Below are positions 42,773 through 50,987 of a stretch of 64,000 nt of DNA, piece by piece. This DNA comes from Cellulosilyticum sp. I15G10I2 (GTDB lineage Bacteria > Bacillota > Clostridia > Lachnospirales > Cellulosilyticaceae): assembly GCF_900095725.1 (NCBI RefSeq), contig NZ_FMMP01000007.1, positions 62,001-126,000 of the forward strand, in the 5' to 3' direction. A model generated the notes under the pieces. The model saw only the letters and a list, made by a program, of their open reading frames with translations, did not search any database and was not told where the DNA came from. Position 1 is the stretch's first letter. Each line of letters begins with the position of its first letter. A program made the position numbers and the translations under genes.

Positions 42773-44014
42773 TTAAATGCTTACCACGCTAAATAGTTCT
42801 AAAACTGTTCGCAGCGGTACATAGCTTGTGCCATTTTCCTGATAGGCTGGAACGGGCAGGGTCACTTGATCGTTATTATGTAGTGCTTCTTTTGCATTAA
42901 GTGTAAATATGAGCGTCTGATCTGCCTTACTTATTGTCACTGTTTTGGCAATTGCATCATAGCTATAGCTTAAATCCATGATTTTGCTCACATCTCTTAC
43001 AGGAACCACAGCACTTCCAAATAGTAATTCACCTCTAATACTTTGATCATCTATAGTGGTTTCCCACGGTCGCTTATTTAGCCTTATCACTTCAGCCGCT
43101 AGCTGTAATGGAATATTTTTATTTTTTTCCCATATTTCTTGATATTCGCCCCATTTGAGTGGCTTTTGGTTCACTGTCTTGCCAATTTCTAATGTAAAGC
43201 TAGCCCTATCAAATTCTTGTATAAACCAATCTGTAAACCCAAGGCCCCCTGTAGATTCGCTAGGCGGTACCAAAGCATAGCCGGTCATCTGAGATAGTAT
43301 TCCTGCAAGCTCTGCTGATTTAGCATAAGCCTTTCCTGTCTGATGATACCACCAATAAATAACTTGCCCTGCACTATGATAGGCGATTGCCGCCTGAAAA
43401 TCTTTCTCATAACATAAATCTCTAAGCGCTTGTGTTTCCGTCTCTGAAAAAGGCGCTGTCCCTGGATACCCTTTAGCACCGGGAGCTTTGCTTAGTTTTA
43501 CAGTTGCATATAAAGTAGGATAGTTTCTATTGAGATCTACCCCTCTTCCATTCGCTTTCCAACTCGGTAATGTACTCATGGCGAGGTCCGCTCCATCTGG
43601 ATTGAGTAAGGGTACAAACCATATTGAAACCGTATTTAAAAGAGCCCTTACGTTATAACCATTAATCGTCTCATTATTGGTATAAGCTTCTGCAAGATAA
43701 TCTAGCTGGTCTAAAACTAAAATAGTTGTTAAAGCTTCCCTCCCATGATGCCCACCATTAATAAGTATATTTTTGTCCCCTTTTCCCAGTCTTATGGCTT
43801 TGATTTCTGTTCCTTCTTTAGCAGACTTTCCTATTGTAATTAATTCTGTAATATCACTATATGTAGTATTTATCTTTTCTATCGCGCGATTTGTTTTTTC
43901 ACTTATGCCTGCCGTATAAATCGGTTTTGAATCCAAAACCTTTGCTTGCAATAACCCAGGCGGTACTACTATGGATAGCACTATCATTAATGCATAATAT
44001 TTCTTTAAATCCAT
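42773..44014 (-). CDS. Secreted M14 zinc carboxypeptidase
   Basis: 413 residues. A hydrophobic signal lies at residues 1-24. The peptidase domain has the zinc motif GGHHGREAL (His and Glu near residues 93-96), the substrate-binding DLNRNYPTL near residue 160, a third zinc ligand in AIAYHSAG, and the catalytic glutamate in FTLEIGKTV. The C-terminal ~80 residues form a stalk-type domain (PVRDVSKIMDLSYSYDAIAKTVTI ... VPLRTVLELF). Members cut peptidoglycan stem peptides or dietary peptides. It follows the M23 gene by 40 bp, so the two probably remodel the wall together. Confidence 0.9.
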   Translation of the reverse strand: MDLKKYYALMIVLSIVVPPGLLQAKVLDSKPIYTAGISEKTNRAIEKINTTYSDITELITIGKSAKEGTEIKAIRLGKGDKNILINGGHHGREALTTILVLDQLDYLAEAYTNNETINGYNVRALLNTVSIWFVPLLNPDGADLAMSTLPSWKANGRGVDLNRNYPTLYATVKLSKAPGAKGYPGTAPFSETETQALRDLCYEKDFQAAIAYHSAGQVIYWWYHQTGKAYAKSAELAGILSQMTGYALVPPSESTGGLGFTDWFIQEFDRASFTLEIGKTVNQKPLKWGEYQEIWEKNKNIPLQLAAEVIRLNKRPWETTIDDQSIRGELLFGSAVVPVRDVSKIMDLSYSYDAIAKTVTISKADQTLIFTLNAKEALHNNDQVTLPVPAYQENGTSYVPLRTVLELFSVVSI

Positions 44015-44053
44015 TCCTTGCCTCCCTATTGTTACAACTACTTTATAAATGAT

Positions 44054-45487
44054 TTATTTAAATTCAATAGGATCTTTCTCAAAAAAGGTCCAAGGGTTTA
44101 AAAACGTACCATCTTTCCATATAGCAAAATGAAGATGCGGTCCTGTTGAGTAACCCGTTGATCCCATTTTGCCAATAATATCTCCTTTTTTAACGAAATC
44201 TTTTTCTTTCACTAAGATTTTACTTAGGTGAAAGTATGAGGTGAAAACACCCAATCCGTGATCAATGACTATGGTATTGCCAGTGATAATAAGTTTTTTG
44301 GCTAATACCACCTTGCCATTGTTAGAAGCCATTATTGGCGTTCCAGTATTATTTGCAATATCAATAGCAAGATGTCTGCTAGGCGTAGGATTGTCATTTG
44401 TGTAACGTGTTGCGCAATAATCAGTCGTAATTCTCCCCTTAGCAGGTTGAATAAATGCGCCGTTCCATAATTTTTCCTGAATAGGATTAGCTCTTGCAGC
44501 ATCAAAATGCACTTGATCTTTTGCAGAATTATTAGTTGTGGCAATAGCTGCAGTAGATTTTGATACTTTAAGATATTGAACATCAAAAGTTTTGGGGAAG
44601 ATTTTAACCTCTAAAGTGGTCAGCCGTTTTGTTCGTACGTCAGAAACCTGAATTTGATATTTGCCTGGGGTAGACCAAGCGTAAACTGGTATCAAACCAA
44701 CAAATCCATCTTCGTACTTATAGAATTGAATGGGCTTATTGTAAAAGGGTGCACTCACAGAAAAGTTTTCAGCCAAATCCGTATTGGAAACAAAAACAGC
44801 AAAGCTATCCCCAGGATAAACACTTGTTTTATTGAGTCTAACATCCAATGCCTTTACAATGCCGCAATTTTCTTTATGATACTGCTCGGCATAATTAACA
44901 GCTAGCTCATTTAACTGCCCTTTGAATAGATAATCCTCTTCATTTGCTGTCCTATCCTTTATTACTGCCTGTTCTACTGATCCCACAGGCAAGTCTTTTT
45001 TGAACAATAGTCTGCATGCCTCAAAATAGGATATAGCCTCGTTATACGTTGCTTGATCTTTGTAATTAGTAATGTTTATATCTTCCTTAGTAACCCCCAT
45101 CATTTTTGCATAGTTAACCCATGCTGCATTTGGATATTCCTCTTCTTTTTCAGAATACCCATCTAGATTATCCGTATTGAAAGTTACACTTAATGCGAGT
45201 TTTAATACTTCTGCTCTTGTTACAAGTTCATCAGATCTTGCGCTTTGATTATCATACATTTTATCAAAACCGTAAGTTCTCATTTTCTCTTCATACTTTA
45301 CATATAGATTTTTTGTAATGACATTGTTCGATAAATCAGTATTCATAGCCTTGGCTATATCAACTTCCCTAATATCATAATAGCCAATTTCATTACCATA
45401 GGTGATACTAGATAAAGAAAACCCTAAAGTTAGAACAAGTAACACGTTTAACATTTTTTTCATTAAAATTTTAATTTTTGTTTTCAC
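44054..45487 (-). CDS. Secreted M23 peptidase with degenerate SLH region
   Basis: 477 residues. The signal peptide MLNVLLVLTLGFSLSSITYG follows a basic N-terminus. Residues 70-165 look like degraded S-layer-homology domains (ELVTRAEVLKLALSVTF, YFEACRLLF). The C-terminal lysostaphin-like domain has HLAIDIANNTGTPIMASNNGKVV, IDHGLGVFTSYFHLSKI and GYSTGPHLHFAIWKDG, with zinc and catalytic residues intact. It cleaves peptidoglycan cross-links. GTG 45487 has a GGGTGG ribosome site; an ATG 24 bases later is an alternative. It is the first gene of a pair with the M14 peptidase. Confidence 0.88.
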   Translation of the reverse strand: MKTKIKILMKKMLNVLLVLTLGFSLSSITYGNEIGYYDIREVDIAKAMNTDLSNNVITKNLYVKYEEKMRTYGFDKMYDNQSARSDELVTRAEVLKLALSVTFNTDNLDGYSEKEEEYPNAAWVNYAKMMGVTKEDINITNYKDQATYNEAISYFEACRLLFKKDLPVGSVEQAVIKDRTANEEDYLFKGQLNELAVNYAEQYHKENCGIVKALDVRLNKTSVYPGDSFAVFVSNTDLAENFSVSAPFYNKPIQFYKYEDGFVGLIPVYAWSTPGKYQIQVSDVRTKRLTTLEVKIFPKTFDVQYLKVSKSTAAIATTNNSAKDQVHFDAARANPIQEKLWNGAFIQPAKGRITTDYCATRYTNDNPTPSRHLAIDIANNTGTPIMASNNGKVVLAKKLIITGNTIVIDHGLGVFTSYFHLSKILVKEKDFVKKGDIIGKMGSTGYSTGPHLHFAIWKDGTFLNPWTFFEKDPIEFK

Positions 45488-45541
45488 TTTAATCCACCCT
45501 ACATAACTTTCTTAAGTTTATTAGTCAAACAGATACTTCCT

Positions 45542-45636
45542 CTGTGTGATCTATGCCCTTATGATAAATGAAAAGTTTTACTATATTTCATTGCCTGCAT
45601 GAAGCATCATTTTTACGTCATGAAATATAGTTCACA
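45542..45636 (-). promoter_or_regulatory. Shared upstream block, copy 2 (M23 gene)
   Basis: Second copy of the block at 42656-42747, with the same palindrome and TATCAT in place of TATAAT. It lies about 55 bp upstream of the M23 start codon. Confidence 0.5.
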
Positions 45637-45676
45637 GTTCTTATTGAATGTTTTATATTTTAAGCCTTTTTAAACA

Positions 45677-45898
45677 TTAATCTCTTCTAAGAAAGCCCAT
45701 AATCATCTTTATTTCCCATATAGCTATAATAGTATTAAAAATTGGTACAAAAAAAATAGTGACAGTCCATAGATAATGAACGGGCTCCCCATGCTTAGTT
45801 ATTCTGACTTCCACTTCATCCTTTGTTAACCTAGGCATTAAAACATAAAAGAAAAATGAAAAGGCTATGCTCCATATATAAATCCAAATATAGGCCAT
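45677..45898 (-). CDS. Small two-helix membrane protein, function unknown
   Basis: 73 residues with two hydrophobic segments (IWIYIWSIAFSFFFYVLM and YLWTVTIFFVPIFNTIIAIWEI) separated by a charged loop RLTKDEVEVRITKHGEPVH. I do not recognise a family. The sequence just before the ATG is part of the duplicated block also found before the HTH gene at 41288, so the start region may have been acquired by recombination. A possible remnant of a relative lies at 40086-40143. Confidence 0.55.
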   Translation of the reverse strand: MAYIWIYIWSIAFSFFFYVLMPRLTKDEVEVRITKHGEPVHYLWTVTIFFVPIFNTIIAIWEIKMIMGFLRRD

Positions 45899-46264
45899 TT
45901 ATGTCACCCACTAAGTTCACTTATTCATTTATGAACACAATAACTTAAAAAAAAAATCCTCCGTCAAGAGAATTTCCAAAAATAGTTAATTATTATATCA
46001 GTCCGTCCTCAAGAATTACATCGGCAATACTTTCTGGCATGATTTCTCCATTTTAATTGGCTTTTATGCTATACTTTTTTTATCATCTATTGGATGTTTG
46101 ACTAAATGTGCATTATATAGATTTCACATCTTTAAATTTTAGTTATTCACGATAATATTTGATGTGAAATCATTCTGGGAAACAACATTATAGTGATGAA
46201 TAACTCAAGTTTATATGTTGTTTCTCTATACCTATAAGCATATTAAAGAGGAGGCTTTAATGAT
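45899..46264. promoter_or_regulatory. Duplicated block and interleaved inverted repeats upstream of the serine hydrolase
   Basis: 366 bp without a gene. 45903-45991 repeats 41292-41379. Its hairpin at 45941-45976 has a broken stem and ends no visible gene. Further on, three inverted pairs interleave: GATTTCACATC 46120-46130 with 46161-46171; AGTTATTCA 46141-46149 with 46196-46204; GAAACAACAT 46179-46188 with 46214-46223. Their order A B A' C B' C' allows mutually exclusive folds. GAGGAGG precedes ATG 46265. Confidence 0.5.
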
Positions 46265-47389
46265 ATGAAAAATACACTGTGTACACAACTACTACAGGAT
46301 ACTCTAGAACAATTGATTGCCCTAAAAGGCATTCGTCATGCTATTTTCTCAGTAGAAAGTCTGGACGGATCATTCAAATGGGCTGGTGCTAAAGGCATCG
46401 CACAATCTGATGGAACCCCTATGGACGTCGATACCCCATTTTGGATTGCAAGTATAACAAAGTTATTCATTGCTTCAACCATTCTAAAGCTCCACGAATC
46501 CCACAAACTCTCTATTGATGACTTCATTATAGCGCATCTGCCAGAGGATATGCTAAGAGGCGTGCATGTAGTTAAAGGTGTGGATTACTACGATCAGTTA
46601 ACTATCCGGCACCTGCTTAGCCATTCCTCAGGCATTCCAGATTATTTAGAAATTAAGTCAGGCAACAAGAAAACAATTATAGATGAAATACTAGAAGGCG
46701 ATGACAAGGCTTGGACTACTAACGATGTGCTTCAAATTGTCCGCAAAGCACAAAAACCTTTATTTGAACCCCAGCCGCTGACCAGCTCAAAATATCGCGT
46801 GCGTTATTCTGATACAAATTTTCAAATTTTAATCGCTATTATAGAAGCTGTAACGCATCAAAGTATAGAAGAAGCTTTTAAGGATTATTTATTTAAGCCT
46901 TTAAACTTAACTAGCACTTTTCATCCTGGAAGTACGCCTCTTTCTCAGTCAAAACCTGCCGCTGCTGTCTGGATCGGAGATATTGCCTTTGACAACAAAC
47001 CCCTTGGCATCCGGTCTTTTGGTGATCTTAACAGCACTTTAGCGGACTTAACTGCGTTTATGAGAGCGCTTATAGCGGGCCAAGTATTTGAAAATAAGGA
47101 AACTTTAGACATGATGTGTGGCATGTGGCAGACCTTCGATTTTGGATTTAGTCTTTTGGCTCCTGGATGGCCCATACAGTATGGACTTGGCATGATGCGC
47201 TTTAAAATACCACGTTTTATGACGCCATTTAGCCCTATCCCTGATTTAATTGGACACACTGGCGCTACTGGCTCGTGGCTCTTTTATTGTGCTGAATTAG
47301 AATTGATTTTTGCAGGAACACTCAGCCAAGTAACAGCTGCACCAGTCCCCTTTAAAGTTATACCTAAATTATTAAAAGCATTTAAGTGA
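46265..47389 (+). CDS. Beta-lactamase-family serine hydrolase
   Basis: 374 residues of the class C beta-lactamase/penicillin-binding fold. The nucleophile motif is Ser63-I-T-Lys66 (IASITKLFIAS), the tyrosine motif is YSDTN (RVRYSDTNFQIL), and HTGATGS near residue 330 replaces the usual KTG. No signal peptide is visible, so it may act in the cytoplasm as an esterase or peptidase rather than as a lactamase. RBS GAGGAGG lies before the ATG. A fragment of its 3' end is duplicated at 37860-38011. A complex upstream structure may regulate it. Confidence 0.85.
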   Translation: MKNTLCTQLLQDTLEQLIALKGIRHAIFSVESLDGSFKWAGAKGIAQSDGTPMDVDTPFWIASITKLFIASTILKLHESHKLSIDDFIIAHLPEDMLRGVHVVKGVDYYDQLTIRHLLSHSSGIPDYLEIKSGNKKTIIDEILEGDDKAWTTNDVLQIVRKAQKPLFEPQPLTSSKYRVRYSDTNFQILIAIIEAVTHQSIEEAFKDYLFKPLNLTSTFHPGSTPLSQSKPAAAVWIGDIAFDNKPLGIRSFGDLNSTLADLTAFMRALIAGQVFENKETLDMMCGMWQTFDFGFSLLAPGWPIQYGLGMMRFKIPRFMTPFSPIPDLIGHTGATGSWLFYCAELELIFAGTLSQVTAAPVPFKVIPKLLKAFK

Positions 47390-47547
47390 CAGTAATACAA
47401 TTATTTTATATTTACTATTCATCTACTCCTAGCTCCTGCACTAGTAAATTAAAATCTACAAATTCATGTTCTTCACTTTAAAGCCTTTTTAAACTTGCCT
47501 ATTAGACAGATAAGTCTTTCTCCTATAAGATCCCTCTAGCTGCCAAC

Positions 47548-48150
47548 CTAGTCAACCGATAGTGCCCATAAGTATAGCGAGGCAACTGAGCCATAAGGCG
47601 CATAACGCTTGCGGTAAACTTCGAATTTCTCTTTCGGAAGTTCTTTAAGGTTATATAACCTCATCATGCCTCTGCAAATGGCGAGGTCCTTATAACTTAA
47701 TACATTGGGCCTTCCAAGTGAAAATATGAGCAGCATCTCTACAGTCCAAACACCCACTCCGTTTAACTTAGTAAGTAGTTTTATAATCTCTTCATCAGTC
47801 ATTGTATGAAGTGTGGCAAAATCTACTTCCCCAGATAGCGCTGCATCAGCAATGCCTTTTATATAGCCAGCTTTCCTTACAGACATACCACAGCTCCCAA
47901 TAGCCTCAAGCTCTGTACTTGCAATGCTTACTGGCGTAATCTCTCCAAGCAGCTTATACAGCCTGTTCCAAACTGTTTCAGCTGCTTTATTTGAAATTTG
48001 CTGGCTAACAATGCTTGATACAAGTGCTATAAATGGATCTGGTGTAATCTCACGTTCGATCTTTCCTATTCGCTCTATGGCTTTAGCGAGCTTTTTGTCT
48101 TTGCGTTTTAGATAATCTACTTCTTTATCTCCGTATTCAAATATTTGCAT
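47548..48150 (-). CDS. DNA-3-methyladenine glycosylase II-like (HhH-GPD) enzyme
   Basis: 200 residues of the helix-hairpin-helix glycosylase superfamily. The N-terminal part has DPFIALVSSIVSQQISNKAAETVWNRL. The hairpin is KLNGVGVWTVEMLLIFSLGRPNVLSYKDLAI, with the catalytic aspartate in KDLAI. No iron-sulfur cysteines follow, so it is AlkA/MagI-like rather than endonuclease III-like. It removes alkylated bases. It lies 18 bp downstream of the methyltransferase fusion gene, probably in one transcript. Confidence 0.88.
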   Translation of the reverse strand: MQIFEYGDKEVDYLKRKDKKLAKAIERIGKIEREITPDPFIALVSSIVSQQISNKAAETVWNRLYKLLGEITPVSIASTELEAIGSCGMSVRKAGYIKGIADAALSGEVDFATLHTMTDEEIIKLLTKLNGVGVWTVEMLLIFSLGRPNVLSYKDLAICRGMMRLYNLKELPKEKFEVYRKRYAPYGSVASLYLWALSVD

Positions 48151-48168
48151 ATATTTTTCTCCATTATA

Positions 48169-49119
48169 TCATTTCTTTTTCAATTTACTTTCTGCCTTTT
48201 TAATGTTTTCTGCTGCTCTATATTTAACAATCTTACGTATTAAATCATAAGGCAGTGGTTTATCTATAGGAAATTGAACCGAGCCTTTTGCACCTTTATA
48301 TCCTGACAGTTCCTGTTTAAATGCCTCAATCCCAGTAGGTGCGGGATAAAATCCTATATGCTTTTTAAAAGCAGCAAAATGCACCAAATTACCATGTAAG
48401 GAAAAGGTAGGCATTTGATAACTAATTTTCTCCTGGGCATCTGGTGCTGATTCTTTTATAGCTTTTCTTAATTCTTCAAGTATTATTTGAACTTGCTCCG
48501 GAAATTGTGCAATGTACTCATCAATTGATTGATAAGAAATTTTTCTTATATTGGTTGCAATGATATTCAGCCAAAATTCATCCACACGTTCTGGTCTTAC
48601 ATCCTTGGTTATCCACATTTCTTCTAATTTAATCCCCTCACTTGTAAATAACTCTATGGCTTTCTCTTCTGTTAGATCATGAAAGTAACGTCCATTTCTC
48701 TCTCCTTCAAAAGTTCCGTGCTTAAAAGTTGCAAATAGAATACCTCCTGGTTTTAAAGCCTTTGTCAACTTGCCGATTACACTTCTCAGTTCTGTACTTG
48801 GGACATGCAAGAGAGATGCACATGCCCATATGCCGTCAAAGCATTTTTCAAAGGTTATGTCCTGAAATCTTAGTTGTAATACCTCTTGTCCTATATAATC
48901 TTTTGCCATTTTGCAAAGCTCACTTGAAGCATCTATGGCTGTTACTTGGTATCCAAGCTTCTTAAAGTTTAAGCTGTCTCGTCCCGAGCCACATCCAGCA
49001 TCCAATATGTGTGCGCCTTGCGGGAGTTTCCCCAGAAAAGCTGTGTAATGTTCACTCATATTAGCGTTAACTGTTCCATCAAAGAATTCTTTGGCATTAT
49101 TGTTATAATAGTTAGCCAT
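48169..49119 (-). CDS. SAM methyltransferase fused to a DUF1801/YdhG-like domain
   Basis: About 316 residues. Residues 1-195 form a class I methyltransferase with motif I HILDAGCGSGRDSLNF, the acidic AIDAS and post-motif LKPGGILFATFKHG. Residues 198-316 are a DUF1801 domain (SIDEYIAQFPEQVQIILEELRKAIKESAPDAQEKISYQMPTFSLHGNLVHFAAFKKHIGFYP). The two are usually separate proteins. GAGGGAAAG lies 8 bp before ATG 49119; an in-frame upstream ATG overlaps that site. Substrate unknown. Confidence 0.82.
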   Translation of the reverse strand: MANYYNNNAKEFFDGTVNANMSEHYTAFLGKLPQGAHILDAGCGSGRDSLNFKKLGYQVTAIDASSELCKMAKDYIGQEVLQLRFQDITFEKCFDGIWACASLLHVPSTELRSVIGKLTKALKPGGILFATFKHGTFEGERNGRYFHDLTEEKAIELFTSEGIKLEEMWITKDVRPERVDEFWLNIIATNIRKISYQSIDEYIAQFPEQVQIILEELRKAIKESAPDAQEKISYQMPTFSLHGNLVHFAAFKKHIGFYPAPTGIEAFKQELSGYKGAKGSVQFPIDKPLPYDLIRKIVKYRAAENIKKAESKLKKK

Positions 49120-49247
49120 GTCACTTTCCCTCGCCATTATTTTTATTATTTTAAAGCATTAAATTAATATTTTTTACCTTAAGCCCGTCTCAATAATAAG
49201 TTAAAGTTCTAAAATCCATTACCTCCTTAAGAGTGTAGCTTAAAGCT

Positions 49248-50522
49248 TTATTCCTTTTTGATATTCTTTAAGTAACTTTCACTAGATTCTTCTGCTACAA
49301 TATCCACTTCTTGTTCTGAATTTATATTATAGAAGCAGTTCTCACTATTGTTATTTTCGTATTCCTTATACTTCCATATGCCATATCCTTGATTATATGC
49401 AATTTGATAAAGTGGTAATATGGTATTAGTAAGAGCCTTTTTAAATTCTTCTTCATCAACATTTTGTAATCCTTTTTTATGAGCAAATTTCAGCGGAATA
49501 TTAATATGTAAATAATCCTCTAGTAGTGGTTTCATTTGTGTATGACTTCTCATAAAGTTAAAAGCACCGTATTGTATTTGGCAAAAGTCATTAAAATAAG
49601 TATCCATATCAGGTAGTCTATTACTTTTCGAACTATTAATATTCTTAAAACTTGGGATTAGGTTCCACATTTCGTCATGCAGCACAAAACTCCATGGAAT
49701 AAAATGATCAATGCTAAGTTGCCCATAGCGTTCTAGATTATATTCATCAAATCTTTTATTAATGTAAATATCTTTTAATAATACAAATCTATTAAAGGAT
49801 CGCCACATCTTTTCAGCTTTACTTAAATCCCTTTTATATGGTGGCTTAACCTTTAGTGGAATAGCAGGTACATTAGGATTCTTCTTCTGCAAGAAATAGA
49901 TGAGCTTGTAATTAATCCACCCATAAATAATATTTTGATTCTCTACTAAATACTTATACCAGTTTTCACCTATTACAATCATCTTTTGTTTAGGATAAAT
50001 TTTATAGAATGCATTCTCATCCTTTAATGCATATTCTGTAATTTTCCTATTCTTCTCTTTTTCTGGAGTGCCTCTAAGTAACTCTCCATAAAAAGGCGAT
50101 AGCATCCTGTATGGTACAAGCTTATAAAGTCCCTCTATATATTTGATAACCTCTTTATCTTGAAGTTCATAAAGTGTCTTAAAAAGTACATGTTCCTTTT
50201 CATCTGCAGGTATCTCGTGTTGATCTCTTATATACTCTACAATATCTCCAAGTTTATCTGATTGGCCAAAACTAAGCTTATATTGCACAATAGGATACCA
50301 TGCACTACTTATCATATGACATACAATCTCTTTAAAACCTATCTCTCTTTTCCCATTTATAACTTCCTTAATAATGCCACTTAACCAAAAAGGCTTATAG
50401 CTTGCACTTAGTATCTTATACTCTAATAGCGTTCCAAATATCCTAATATCCACTTCACTATTTTTGGGTAAATCAATCAAATTTTCCACCTGCTTACTTA
50501 TTAATAAAGTTCTTAATAACAT
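49248..50522 (-). CDS. HNH endonuclease-domain protein, possible defence role
   Basis: About 424 residues. An HNH-type nuclease motif lies in the second half: QLSIDHFIPWSFVLHDEMWNLIPSFKNINSSKSNRLP, with the DH pair, the central Asn and a downstream basic NxxKxxR. The N-terminal 250 residues are helical and not recognised. AAGGA sits 7 bp before ATG 50522. The stop codon of a truncated upstream frame is only 3 bp before the start, so this was the second gene of an operon. Position between DNA-repair genes and a CRISPR array fits a defence or mobile-element role (inference). Confidence 0.7.
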   Translation of the reverse strand: MLLRTLLISKQVENLIDLPKNSEVDIRIFGTLLEYKILSASYKPFWLSGIIKEVINGKREIGFKEIVCHMISSAWYPIVQYKLSFGQSDKLGDIVEYIRDQHEIPADEKEHVLFKTLYELQDKEVIKYIEGLYKLVPYRMLSPFYGELLRGTPEKEKNRKITEYALKDENAFYKIYPKQKMIVIGENWYKYLVENQNIIYGWINYKLIYFLQKKNPNVPAIPLKVKPPYKRDLSKAEKMWRSFNRFVLLKDIYINKRFDEYNLERYGQLSIDHFIPWSFVLHDEMWNLIPSFKNINSSKSNRLPDMDTYFNDFCQIQYGAFNFMRSHTQMKPLLEDYLHINIPLKFAHKKGLQNVDEEEFKKALTNTILPLYQIAYNQGYGIWKYKEYENNNSENCFYNINSEQEVDIVAEESSESYLKNIKKE

Positions 50523-50525
50523 CAA

Positions 50526-50675
50526 TTATTCCTTGTCCATAATTTTAACATTATGCATCTCTAGACACTCTTCTTTATACAGATCCTTTTCCAAAATAAT
50601 CATATCCTTTGAATCTTCTATTTCTAAACTGTACTGCCTTGCTTGAAATACTCTTAGAGAAATTTTATAACCTTG
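50526..50675 (-). pseudogene. C-terminal remnant of a gene once upstream of the HNH gene
   Basis: An open frame of about 49 codons (YKISLRVFQARQYSLEIEDS ... EECLEMHNVKIMDKE) ends 3 bp before the HNH start codon. It has no start codon with a ribosome site and a stop lies just upstream, so only the tail of a larger protein is left. I cannot name the family. Confidence 0.5.
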
Positions 50676-50987
50676 TCATTCTCATGTTGACAGGCCTATT
50701 ATCTTTCCATGTGAAACCTTTCATTCTTTTCCAACTAGAGCTGAACGTTTACTTCAAAAGATTTTACTCTTATTGCAATTAATCCTTTCTTTAAACTTAT
50801 CCAAAAACAAAATCTTACTCTTGCTGGTAATAGTGCTTGTATCCACGGTCACACTTCATATAGCAACACCAAAACCTGTAAATGTCGCAAAAATAGTATT
50901 TAAGATTTTAAATATGGCCGTAAGATTTTCAAATTGATGCTACTTGAAATTGGAAAATGATGAAAATCATTGTTTCTATGGCTATCC
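50676..50987. other. Gene-poor stretch at the distal end of the CRISPR array
   Basis: No intact gene. On the plus strand two overlapping frames look like broken coding DNA (CETFHSFPTRAERLLQKI... and ...GNSACIHGHTSYSNTKTCKCRKNSI). They could be a decayed transposase or other gene, but I cannot assign it. No leader-like features are seen here, which fits the leader being at the other end. Confidence 0.3.

Noticed and set aside
46265-47389. True beta-lactamase antibiotic resistance gene.
   Set aside because: It has SxxK and YxN-type motifs but no signal peptide and HTG instead of KTG, so a cytoplasmic esterase or peptidase is at least as likely.
47390-47547. A short minus-strand frame ending EHEFVDFNLLVQELGVDE between the hydrolase and glycosylase genes.
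   Set aside because: Only about 18 codons remain, with a stop just upstream and no recognisable family, so I cannot support a feature.
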